The notes beneath the pieces were generated by a model. It was given only the letters and a program-made list of their open reading frames with translations. It had not been told where the DNA came from and made no database searches. A stretch of 46,784 nucleotides of DNA from Phycisphaerae bacterium (GTDB lineage: Bacteria; Planctomycetota; Phycisphaerae; Sedimentisphaerales; UBA12454). Positions 1 through 8,400 of this stretch are shown one piece after another (positions within the stretch are counted from its first letter, which is position 1; each line of letters starts with the position of its first letter). The stretch covers positions 1-46,784 of the forward strand of contig JAPLMW010000002.1 in assembly GCA_026386845.1 (NCBI GenBank), in the 5' to 3' direction. The position numbers were made by a program, and so were the translations under genes.

Positions 1-7
1 AATCCGC

Positions 8-42
8 GAAACTTGTCCGCCATAGCCTTTGGCGGCGGCGGG
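8..42. repeat. Interspersed repeat, TTGTCCGCC/GGCGG family
   Basis: GC-rich imperfect palindrome beginning GAAACTTGTCCGCC and ending in GGCGGCGG. A close copy lies at 9372-9406, and shorter relatives at 15231-15254 and 29170-29203. No coding role is visible for this copy. Confidence 0.6.
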
Positions 43-71
43 TCAGCGGTTAAAAAAGTTAAGATAAATCA

Positions 72-100
72 GAGTAATCCGTGAAATCAGTGGTTAAAAA
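72..100. repeat. Interspersed repeat, GTGAAATCAGTGG family
   Basis: The block GTGAAATCAGTGG(T/C)TAAAAA recurs at 3827-3846, where it forms the start of a pseudopilin gene, and in reverse orientation near 26168-26200. Here it sits just upstream of the first pseudopilin gene. It contains an in-frame GTG at 81 that could act as an alternative start. Confidence 0.6.
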
Positions 101-125
101 ACAGTTATTATTGAAAGGTCATAAG

Positions 126-1118
126 ATGGAAACGAAAAAGACAAAATTTGGGTTCACCATCGTCGAGCTTCTGACAGTTATGGCAATTATAGCTCTTCTG
201 CTGACTATTCTTGCACCTGCCCTTCGTATGGTGCGCAGGATTGCCAAGGATACGGCTCAAAGAGCGCAGTTTCACAGTATTGATGTTGCGCTGGAAACCT
301 ACTCCGGCGAAACGGAACAGTATCCCGATTCTACCATAAGGCCTTCGGTAGGCGGCGACCCGACAACCAGCACTGCTCCTTTTACCGTTGGCGCTCATCA
401 TTTGGCCGAGGCACTTCTCGGCAGGGATATGCTCGGTTTTGACCCGTGGACTACCTGGGATGCGAAGGCGGATGACCTTAGCCATGATATATATGCCGCC
501 AAGCCCCCGTCTCCGAAGAATTCTAATGACGCCGAGGTTGTCAAAAGTCTTGACCGCAGAAAAGGCCCCTATTTAAGTCCTGACAGTGTAGAAGCATATC
601 AGATTGCTCAGTTATATACCGATACTGCCGTCGGCACCGGCGATGTCTATCCCGGCAATCTTAGTAATACCGGCGTCATTAACAATATTTACTCTCCCGC
701 CCCTGTTCTTACAGATTCCTATCGGGTTAAGGCAGTATCCCTGCCAAACGGCAGGCAGGTAAAGGCAGGCTCACCGATTCTTTATTACAGGGCAAATATT
801 TCATCGAGAGTGTTTGAGAATGGAACTACAATGCCATCGGGTGTAACGGATGTCTGCTCTGTGGCCGGTATCTACAACAGTTTTGATAATGAAGAATTGC
901 TGGCGCTTGGCACCGTAGCGGACCAGAGCAAAATGCATAATTTTAATAAGGATGAAGGCGGGGCATTAGCGGGACGCACCAAGTTTTATGATATGATTAC
1001 GAATCCTACAATTACGACTCAGGTCCGGCCTTTCAACCAGACGAGCTACATCCTTATGTCGGCAGGTTTCGACGGCATATTTGGAACGCCGGATGACGTT
1101 TATAATTTTAAGAATTAG
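126..1118 (+). CDS. Type II secretion/type IV pilus-like pseudopilin (GspG-like)
   Basis: Pseudopilin with a short basic leader METKKTKFG. The predicted prepilin peptidase cleavage is Gly|Phe, followed by FTIVELLTVMAIIALLL with Glu at +5 and one N-terminal membrane helix. The globular part (about 290 residues) carries motifs shared with the next gene: an EQYPDS-like stretch, RRKGPYL, PILYYRAN and a C-terminal SAGFDGIFGTPDD. I chose ATG 126 because AAAGG lies 7 bases upstream. The upstream in-frame GTG at 81 falls in an interspersed repeat and would add 15 residues. The Asp-rich C-terminal end matches the calcium-site region of major pseudopilins (family knowledge). It is the first of six pseudopilin genes in a row. 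No ATPase, secretin or prepilin peptidase gene is in the window, so a pseudopilus role is inferred. Confidence 0.8.
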   Translation: METKKTKFGFTIVELLTVMAIIALLLTILAPALRMVRRIAKDTAQRAQFHSIDVALETYSGETEQYPDSTIRPSVGGDPTTSTAPFTVGAHHLAEALLGRDMLGFDPWTTWDAKADDLSHDIYAAKPPSPKNSNDAEVVKSLDRRKGPYLSPDSVEAYQIAQLYTDTAVGTGDVYPGNLSNTGVINNIYSPAPVLTDSYRVKAVSLPNGRQVKAGSPILYYRANISSRVFENGTTMPSGVTDVCSVAGIYNSFDNEELLALGTVADQSKMHNFNKDEGGALAGRTKFYDMITNPTITTQVRPFNQTSYILMSAGFDGIFGTPDDVYNFKN

Positions 1119-1124
1119 AAAAAG

Positions 1125-1199
1125 TAGCCACAAAGACACTAAGGCACCAGGGAAAAAGGATATATTGAAAAACTTCGTGTCTTTGTGACTTAGTGGCTA
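1125..1199. repeat. 75-bp imperfect inverted repeat (TAGCCACAAAGACAC family)
   Basis: The left arm TAGCCACAAAGACACTAAGG pairs imperfectly with the right arm ending GTGACTTAGTGGCTA, with about 25 bases between. It fills the gap between the first two pseudopilin genes. The right arm supplies a GTG (1193) in frame with the second gene. Confidence 0.65.
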
Positions 1200-1219
1200 A
1201 AGTTAAAAAGGGTGTAAAA

Positions 1220-2236
1220 ATGAAGACCGAAAAATTCAGGGCGTTTACCCCCACACCAATATGTGTTGTTGGTGAACAGGTAAACAATATGCAAAAACAG
1301 GTTCATCGGCAAATATCCAACTTTCTTGCTTCATACAAATTGGTGAGGGGGTTTACGCTGCCGGAGCTTTTAACGGCGATAGCTATAATCGCGATTCTGA
1401 TAGGGGTTCTTATGCCTGCTCTGTCGCAGGTAAAAAGAATCGCAAAGGAAACTAAGCAAAAAGCGCAAATCGGCAGCATCGAGATGGCTATAATGATCTA
1501 TAAGCAAGATACTGGCGCATACCCGCCGTCCGAGGGTTATAATTTGGGCATATCTAATAATTATTCTTACTGCGGCGCTCAGACTCTCGCCGAGGCTATG
1601 TTCGGCCAGGACCTGCTCGGCTTTCACGTCGAATCAGGTTATGTCAATGAAGGCAAAGACAACACTGTTCCCGATACATCCAAACTTTATATCTATACCG
1701 GGATACAAGATGCAAACAGGGATGTGAGCCTGAGCAAACGCAAAGGGCCTTATCTTGACAGGACAAATATCAGCGTATTTACACTTGGCCAGATATTTAA
1801 TAAAGACACTTATACTTCAAATTTTATAGTATCAGACAGATATGTTATATGTGATGTCTTTACCGCGGTAAATAGAAGTAGCGGCGTGAAAAATTATAAA
1901 ATCGGCACACCCATCCTGTATTTCAGGGCGAATCCTTCTGCGGTAAATACGGAACTTATCCCCAGTACCAATGTGAATGACCATCCGAAGAACATCTATA
2001 ACTATATGGATAATTATCGGCTTATGGCTCTCAAGAGCGTAGCTGATGGGAAAGACCATCCTCTGTGGAGTTCTACTATTGACAGTGGTAAGTTTTGCGG
2101 TTTTATTGGCGACCCCCAGATTTCGAACCTTACAAGGCCTGTTCGGCCTGATTCGTTCCTTTTGATTTCGGCCGGCAATGACGGTTTATACGGCACAAAA
2201 GATGATATCTGTAATTTTGACCCTAATTTACCGTGA
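1220..2236 (+). CDS. Type II secretion/type IV pilus-like pseudopilin with repeat-expanded leader
   Basis: Paralogue of the preceding pseudopilin. The mature part starts FTLPELLTAIAIIAILIG after the glycine of KLVRG, followed by one membrane helix. It shares KRKGPYL, PILYFRAN and a C-terminal SAGNDGLYGTKDD with its neighbour. ATG 1220 is preceded by AAAAAGGG at a spacing of 7. GTG 1193 is possible but lies in a repeat. The leader from 1220 is 44 residues, far longer than the usual 5-25. The excess comes from a 108-bp in-frame insertion bounded by inverted repeats (1243-1356). Removing it would leave MKTEKFRA directly before FTLPELL. Secretion-pseudopilus role is inferred from family and neighbours. 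Confidence 0.78.
   Translation: MKTEKFRAFTPTPICVVGEQVNNMQKQVHRQISNFLASYKLVRGFTLPELLTAIAIIAILIGVLMPALSQVKRIAKETKQKAQIGSIEMAIMIYKQDTGAYPPSEGYNLGISNNYSYCGAQTLAEAMFGQDLLGFHVESGYVNEGKDNTVPDTSKLYIYTGIQDANRDVSLSKRKGPYLDRTNISVFTLGQIFNKDTYTSNFIVSDRYVICDVFTAVNRSSGVKNYKIGTPILYFRANPSAVNTELIPSTNVNDHPKNIYNYMDNYRLMALKSVADGKDHPLWSSTIDSGKFCGFIGDPQISNLTRPVRPDSFLLISAGNDGLYGTKDDICNFDPNLP
1243..1356. mobile_element. MITE-like inverted-repeat element inside a pseudopilin leader
   Basis: The left arm ACCCCCACACCAAT (1247-1260) and right arm ATTGGTGAGGGGGT (1339-1352) match at 13 of 14 pairs. The hexamer GTTTAC flanks the unit at 1243-1248 and 1351-1356, exactly 108 bases apart (36 codons). The right arm encodes V-R-G|F-T, so it provides the cleavage-site glycine. 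A related element lies at 4402-4511. It carries no transposase, so any mobility would need help in trans. Confidence 0.6.
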
Positions 2237-2406
2237 TGAAAAAAAGAAGCAAGGAAGTAAAGAAGCAGGGAAGCAGGGAAAAACCAGTCGGCGTTCTTTA
2301 CATCCTTACCTGTCCTGAGCAGAGTCGAAGGACATCCTTATTTCCTTACTTCTTTAAAGGATATAGATAGAAGCGGCTAATGGCAGTCAATTTGAGATTA
2401 TGAAAA
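2237..2406. repeat. Intergenic repeats, including a 26-bp unit at 2309-2334
   Basis: The gap holds a purine-rich AAGAAGCAAGGAAGTAAAG stretch opposed by a CCTTACTTCTTTA stretch, forming a loose inverted repeat. Within it, the 26-bp unit at 2309-2334 (core CTGAGCAGAGTCGAAGG) is repeated identically in reverse complement at 29084-29109. No gene is seen. Confidence 0.6.
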
Positions 2407-2919
2407 ATGATAATAAAATTAAGACATACCGGCCTGATTCGGCAAGCTCACAGCGGGCTGACGCTTATGGAGATTCTGGTCGCTATTATGATAATAGCGA
2501 TTCTGGCCGCGGGGTTATATTCCGTCAGCAATTACGTTGAAAAACAAGCCCAAGCAAAACTTACCGAATCGACAATCGAAATTCTTTCCGCCGCCATCGA
2601 ACAGTATCACGACTTCTACGGCAAATTCCCCGATATTACTGTTGCCAGTGATTATCCTGCCAACTGCGACGGTATAGAAAGATTGTATTACAAGCTTTCT
2701 CTCGCTCCTGACGCGAAAAATATATTAAATCAGATAAATTCTTCAATGATAAAAAATGTTGATAAGAACGAATTGCCGCAAATTTATCTGGAGATTGTTG
2801 ACATCTGGGGGACGGATTTTAGATACAGCTATAACAGCGGCGATAATTTTCCCTTAATAGAATCAGCCGGGCCGGATAAAAATTTTAATACCCCTGCGGA
2901 TAATATCTCCAGCAAGTAG
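2407..2919 (+). CDS. GspG-like pseudopilin
   Basis: Small pseudopilin of 170 residues. The leader MIIKLRHTGLIRQAHSG is followed by LTLMEILVAIMIIAILAAGL (Glu at +5) as the membrane helix. The body has the EQYHDFYGKFPD motif typical of major pseudopilin GspG, and ends in SAGPDKNFNTPADN, matching the GspG C-terminal calcium-site pattern. Part of the leader is encoded by ATTCGGCAAGCTCA (2442-2455), which matches the repeat inserted in mcsA at 10573-10605. A TTGAGA stretch about 8 bases upstream is the only ribosome-site candidate. Of the six, this best fits a major pseudopilin. Confidence 0.8.
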   Translation: MIIKLRHTGLIRQAHSGLTLMEILVAIMIIAILAAGLYSVSNYVEKQAQAKLTESTIEILSAAIEQYHDFYGKFPDITVASDYPANCDGIERLYYKLSLAPDAKNILNQINSSMIKNVDKNELPQIYLEIVDIWGTDFRYSYNSGDNFPLIESAGPDKNFNTPADNISSK

Positions 2920-2971
2920 CAATTTTAAATTTAATACTCTGTGTTCTCGGTGTTCTCTGTGGCAAAAAAAA

Positions 2972-3757
2972 ATGAACTCTGTGGCTAAAAAAAAACTGAA
3001 ACAGCAAACCTCAAACGGCTTTTCGCTGGTGGAGCTTCTTGTTGTGCTTGTGATAGTCGCTTCGCTGGTTGCTCTTTCGATACCTGCGATAAACGCGATG
3101 CAGAAATCTTTCGGCTCTACCGGCGCAGAAGGAATGATTAGCGCAGCTTTGTCAACCGCAAGAACATTAGCAATCAAGAACGGCCATTACGCCGGCGTCA
3201 GATTCCAAAAAGCTTACGATGTGAAAGGTCCGCTCGAAGCAAATCAGTATATGATTTTTATAATTAATGATGAAGATATGGGCACTCTTACGGACGCATT
3301 TCGTGCCATTGAAGGATATAAACCCATAAAATTACCGGAAAACACCGGCGCTATGGATATGAGCAAGATTACTAAAGACAGTGATATTGTTGATGCATGT
3401 GTGGTTGACGCAACTGCTTTTTCCATAATTTTTTCATCTGCCGGAAAACTTGTAATTCACGACGTTCAGACGAGAAATAAAGATGGCAAATACAGGCCTT
3501 CAGGACTTACTGGTGTAAATGGTTCAGATGATAAAGTTTTTAATTCTGTACCGAACATCACCGTCAACAATACCGGCCAATTTGTTCAGGATGATTATCC
3601 TATTGATGGTCTTGATAAGGAGCAAAGCCGCAATAAATTTGTAATTTATGATTGTGAAAAATTCAGCAGGTTGGATGTTAATAATCGTTATTCGAAATAT
3701 TTGAAATACTTGAAATTTATTTATATCAACGCTTATACCGGCGAGATTATTAAGTAG
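2972..3757 (+). CDS. GspH-like pseudopilin
   Basis: Pseudopilin of 261 residues with leader MNSVAKKKLKQQTSNG and mature start FSLVELLVVLVIVASLVAL (Glu at +5), then a body without a recognised enzymatic motif. The N-terminal pattern with IPAINAMQKSFG and SAALSTARTLAIKNG resembles GspH/FimT minor pseudopilins. The first eight codons lie in a CTCTGTGGCTAAAAAA interspersed repeat, itself a second tandem unit after a copy at about 2938-2970. The basic lysine leader is therefore repeat-encoded. No clear ribosome-binding site precedes the ATG. Confidence 0.75.
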   Translation: MNSVAKKKLKQQTSNGFSLVELLVVLVIVASLVALSIPAINAMQKSFGSTGAEGMISAALSTARTLAIKNGHYAGVRFQKAYDVKGPLEANQYMIFIINDEDMGTLTDAFRAIEGYKPIKLPENTGAMDMSKITKDSDIVDACVVDATAFSIIFSSAGKLVIHDVQTRNKDGKYRPSGLTGVNGSDDKVFNSVPNITVNNTGQFVQDDYPIDGLDKEQSRNKFVIYDCEKFSRLDVNNRYSKYLKYLKFIYINAYTGEIIK

Positions 3758-3826
3758 TCGTTAGTCGCTGGTCGATAGTCGTTAGTAAAAAGAAAAAAAT
3801 AAAATTAAAAATTATCTGAGAAATCT

Positions 3827-4403
3827 GTGAAATCAGTGGCTAAAAATAGCGGTTTCTCTTTAACTGAGGTCTTAATGGCCGTGGGCATTCTTTCTATCGC
3901 TATGATGCTTATAGCCACGATGTTTCCGGTCGCGATTTACCTGACTTCTGTCGCGTCCGAAAGGACAATGGCCGCGATTGTCGCGGATGGGGCTTTTGCC
4001 AAGATTCAGCTTTACGGCGTTGACCCCTGCGATGACCCTTGTGCTTGTATTGATTATGAAAATGAGCTTGTCAGCAAGGGGAAAATCGACCCCAAAAAGA
4101 CCTAAAGTTACCGCCATTGATGTGGAGAATGTGCCGGGTGAACCGAACGACAGGCTGAAAATTTCGGAACCAAACAAGGCAAAATATGTCAATCCGCGGA
4201 CAACGATATTCGATACCAGGACAGGTCAGCTCTACCGTGTTGCTGATAAGATTGGGATTGGTAATATTGACGCCAATATTGTTACGCTTGATAGGAACTG
4301 GGACGCAACCCCGCAGCCGCGTCCTGTCTGGCTTATACCGCCGCCTGATACCGGCGGAAGAAACGCGGGTATTGAAGTATATCAGAGAATAATAAAATTT
4401 TAA
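3827..4403 (+). pseudogene. GspI/PilV-like pseudopilin interrupted by a frameshift
   Basis: The first part (3827-4105) reads MKSVAKNSG then FSLTEVLMAVGILSIAMML (Glu at +5), a clear pseudopilin start from a GTG codon. It ends early after GKIDPKKT. The following frame continues the plausible body from about 4080 to 4403 (PKRPKVTAIDVENVPGE onward, ending QRIIKF). The switch falls at homopolymers GGGGAAAA/CCCCAAAAA near 4077-4097 and would need one base removed. It could be a sequencing or assembly indel, a true lesion, or less likely programmed frameshifting. The start codons lie within a copy of the GTGAAATCAGTGG repeat. Confidence 0.65.
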
Positions 4404-4511
4404 CCCCCACACCAATGTGTTGGTCGGGGAAAAGTATTTAAGAGAAAAAATAAAAATGAAATCATTATCAAAAAAGAAATATTTAAGAATTAATACATTG
4501 GTGTGGGGGTT
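4402..4511. mobile_element. MITE-like element with perfect 17-bp inverted repeats
   Basis: The left arm AACCCCCACACCAATGT (4402-4418) is the exact reverse complement of the right arm (4495-4511), with 76 bases between. It overlaps the stop codon of the frameshifted pseudopilin at its left end. At its right end it encodes V-W-G|F-T of the next pseudopilin, so the start codon, leader and cleavage glycine of that gene come from the element. It is related to the element at 1243-1356. Confidence 0.65.
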
Positions 4512-5379
4512 TACAATAATGGAGCTTTTGGTAGCGGTTGGTCTGCTTGCGGTTGTGCTTGCGGCGACGGGAATGATTTTTCGTTATTCAATAGACGCCC
4601 AGAGAACAGCCGCCTCTACCGCGGAAATGATGCATACCCTCCGGGCCATTACAGACCAGCTTAATTCCGACTTTGCCGGTCTGCGGGAAGATGGATACCT
4701 CGTTTTGCAGTCCGACGACTCAAACAGTGCGGTATATTTTTTCAGTACAGGCGATTTTCAATCGTGGTATGACCCGACTGTAAAGTCAAATATCGTGCGC
4801 GTTTATTTAGGTCCGGCCGGAAATGACCCCAATAACCTGGCATTAGATATGCGGCTCTTAACTCCCGGCAACATTCCTACTCCGGGCCGCAAACTTGATT
4901 ATAACGATGTCAGTTTTGCACAGTGTCAGGCCAATATCGCATCTTTGGAAAATCCCAATGCCGTGCTTTCCACCGACAGGCCGGATATTAATATGGCCCG
5001 TGACCCCAATGATGCCAGGAGGCTTTTGGCTCAGAAAGTCGGCAGTTTTAAGATTGAGTGGACTTATGGCTGGGTCCGTTCGAGTGCCATTAACCAGATA
5101 GTATGGTGGGGTTTCCCTAATGCTTTGCAGGATGAAACCAGCCTCACAGAGCCGAACGGTACTGTGATAGATTTACTATCCGGTAAAATAGGCCAGATAG
5201 TTACTGCTATTAATGAAACTAAAAATGCAGGTCCGCCGCCATATTACGCGGTCTATTGGGACCCCGCTAATCCGCAGTATTGGCCGAAGGCTCTGAAGTT
5301 TACGTTTACGCTTTACGACTCCAGAGGCCTGTTTAAAAACGGCAGAAAGTTTGAACATATTGTTTATATTGGAAAATAA
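4456..5379 (+). CDS. GspJ-like pseudopilin
   Basis: Pseudopilin with leader MKSLSKKKYLRINTLVWG and mature start FTIMELLVAVGLLAVVLAATGM (Glu at +5). The body resembles GspJ minor pseudopilins, with an early Arg/Thr-rich helix, RRLLAQKVGSFKIEWTYGW and a terminal KFTFTLYDSRGLFKNGRKF strand. I prefer ATG 4456 because it gives a normal 18-residue leader. GTG 4417 in the same frame would add 13 residues and lies in the left arm of the inverted-repeat element. GspJ works with GspI and GspK in a pseudopilus tip complex (family knowledge), which fits the gene order here. Confidence 0.75.
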   Translation: MKSLSKKKYLRINTLVWGFTIMELLVAVGLLAVVLAATGMIFRYSIDAQRTAASTAEMMHTLRAITDQLNSDFAGLREDGYLVLQSDDSNSAVYFFSTGDFQSWYDPTVKSNIVRVYLGPAGNDPNNLALDMRLLTPGNIPTPGRKLDYNDVSFAQCQANIASLENPNAVLSTDRPDINMARDPNDARRLLAQKVGSFKIEWTYGWVRSSAINQIVWWGFPNALQDETSLTEPNGTVIDLLSGKIGQIVTAINETKNAGPPPYYAVYWDPANPQYWPKALKFTFTLYDSRGLFKNGRKFEHIVYIGK

Positions 5380-5430
5380 TAGTTAACAGTTCACTGTTCA
5401 CTGTAAACTCTCCTTTAAAGAAGAACAGAA

Positions 5431-8400
5431 ATGATAAATAACTTCATAAAACGATTTGAATCTGACCGGATTGGTTCCGCCCTCATAATGACGGTTGTCC
5501 TGACGGTCCTGCTTTCGATAATAGCCGTGATGTTTGTGGCTGTCGCCCGGATGGATATGGCCTCTACCGGCAATATCGCCGACAACAAAATGCTCGAGTC
5601 GTCGGTTAAATCCATTATTGAACTTATCAACTGGCAGCTCGTTCTCGATGTGCCGGGCGCGGCAGGACAGGAATATTACGATTATCCCGATGCCAATGAC
5701 GCCTGGCTCGCGAGTATCGAGCCTTACGAATCCGCAAGCGGAATTTACAAATGGCGGCAAATAAGCGATGTAACAAATTATCTGCATCAACACAGCTACC
5801 CTACAACTGATGTGGATACCGATCCGCCGGGCATCAGAGAAGTTATTAAAGACTATCCTGAAATAAAACTAAATCCGGATGGTACTATTCAAAATAATGA
5901 CACCTGGGCCGATGCCGACGGCGACGGCATAGCGGATTCGAAATGGTTTGAACTTGCAAATATGCGCTCATCCAAAGGCAAACAAATTTTTGCCGCTGTC
6001 CGAATTATAGACAACAGCGGAATGGTTAATATAAATACTGCTCACGAATTCAATGCCAATGACCCAAACATAAGTGAAATTGACGGCTCAGGCCAGATGC
6101 AGGTCAATCTTAATGGCCTGCTTAAAGGAATCGATACGATTAATACATTGCATAACACACGCTGCGGCGGCAGCGGCGACCCGAACCGGAATAGTTACAC
6201 TCAAAATGTCATCTGGCAATACGGCGAACCGAACGGCAATTATTTTCCCTTTGATATATCCGATGAGCTTGAACTGAAATACCGTTATTGTATAGACAGC
6301 AAATTCAAGTGCCGGTTTGAAACAAGCGACCCCTGCACGGCCAAAACTTATGGTAACCCCGGCAGTCTTTATGATGCCTCCAGCAACTGGGGACTTGGAG
6401 ACTGGCAGAACAGGGTTGCAGAACCAAATAATATAGACCGCAGGCATATGCTGACCGCTTTAAATCTCGACAGGATTATCGACCCCGCAGGCAGCAAGAT
6501 GACTAATATAAATACCGCTGACGTTGATGCTTTATATCGCAGCATTCGCAGGGGCATTATTGATGCGTGTGATAATTTCCCCGATGTGAACAAAATCGCA
6601 GCCCAGCTCGCCGTCAATATAATTGATTATCGCGACAGCAATTCAAATGTTACCGTTTTCCATAACTCTGACAACGACAGCAACTATTACGGTTTTGAAC
6701 GCCCCTGTATTTACATATCGGAATTGGCATACCGGGGCGGCGTGGATGGAAATTCTTATGCTATTGAGCTTTATAAGCCTTATCCTGAAGATGCGAACCC
6801 TGACCCTAACTGGCAGCTTATTATTAAAAAACCAGCCAGTTCTGATATAACAGTTTCCATTACCAACTGGTCGGGAACCTCTCAATTCTATGTTATAGAC
6901 TGGAACGATCCTTGTTGTCCATTGAACGCCATCAATATTGGTCAGGAAATTTCAAACATCGCTCATACTGAAATTTTTAATGGCAGTAGCACGATTCTAC
7001 TGACGCGCAGGGTTAATGATGTTAATGTTGTTGTTGATTCTGTGCCTGTTCCGGGCAGCTGGATGATAGCCGATGGCAATAGTCATAGTCTTCAAAGGGA
7101 TATTACGCCGGCCAAATGCATAAGGCGTTCGTGGGACCCGAACACAAACGGCAGCGGTTCTCCAACGCTCGGAAGTGGAAATCCTTATTTAAGCAGCGAT
7201 TCGAATTTCATTCAGGCTCATCCGAAAAATGGTCTCTTTACAAATATCGGCGAAATAGGAATGATTTTACGAAAAGCGGCTTATTATCCCGCCGTCGGCG
7301 GCTCGAATAATGGTGTAATCGGATACGATAGCAGTGCTGACGTAGAATCCGAGGTTCGTCTGAATCTGGCCGACCCGAATTTTCAGAAAATCTTCAAATA
7401 CCTGACCGTTTGGCCGCCGTCTTATGTCTCCGACCAGAATGAAACAAAGATTAAAGGTAGAATCAATATCAATACCGCCCCGACGTATGTCCTGGCACAG
7501 TTGCCGTGGGTTTCGCTTAGAAGCGGCACCTACAACGACCCAAATCTTGCCAAGGCGATAGTTGCTTACAGGGATAAAATGGCAATATCCGGCGGTCCGG
7601 ATTACAGAGGTTCAGACCCTTGCGGCTTTAGAAATATCGGCCAGCTTTGTGATGTAAATCTCGGCAGCACAAATTATAGTATTAATTATTACGGCCGTGA
7701 TGGTTTCGAGCAGGTAGGATTCCCTGACCTTGACCCGAATGATGGTGCGGTAGATGATTTTAAGGAGCGGGATTTGATTTTTACCCGAATCAGCGACCTT
7801 GTAACGGTCCGCAGCGATGTATTTACCGCTTATATATTAGTGCGAATCGGCACAGACGGCCCGCAGAGAAGGGTTGTAACAATTCTTGACCGCAGCGATG
7901 TGAAACCAAGCGACTACTGGACGCAATGGACCAGCGCGGCAATCGGCACCCCCGGCACAGCCGCAGGAACAATCAGCGAGCTTGGCGTCAATGTTAGCTA
8001 CAACGGCGAAATCCAAGGCTCGTTAGTTAATCCTCCTCCAAGCTGGCAGCCGATGACCACTTTCAGTGGCGGCACGATTCGCAACCCGCCGCCAGTCAAA
8101 TTCGGCAGTATTAAGCTTCAAGGTGATAGTGCAGCGCCAACAAATACTATTTTCTTCTCGAAGCCCGTCGTCGACCCGATTATGGCGATTTGGAGCCTTG
8201 GATGTCCCGGAACTACTGCCTCTTTCGTATTCCAGTTCCCGCCGACGCAGCCGACCATCGAGAGCGGCGGGCCGTCGGCCGAAAATAGCAACGGCACCTC
8301 AATCACCCGGATTGGTAATACAATCTCTGGTGTTGAGGGCAGCGGCACGATTAAGTTCCACGGTACTTTCCAGTGGATTTCATGGACCTGCCCGGTGTTC

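Noticed and set aside
81-125. GTG 81 as the start of the first pseudopilin
   Set aside because: The extra 15 residues fall in an interspersed repeat, while ATG 126 has a good ribosome site and gives a normal leader.
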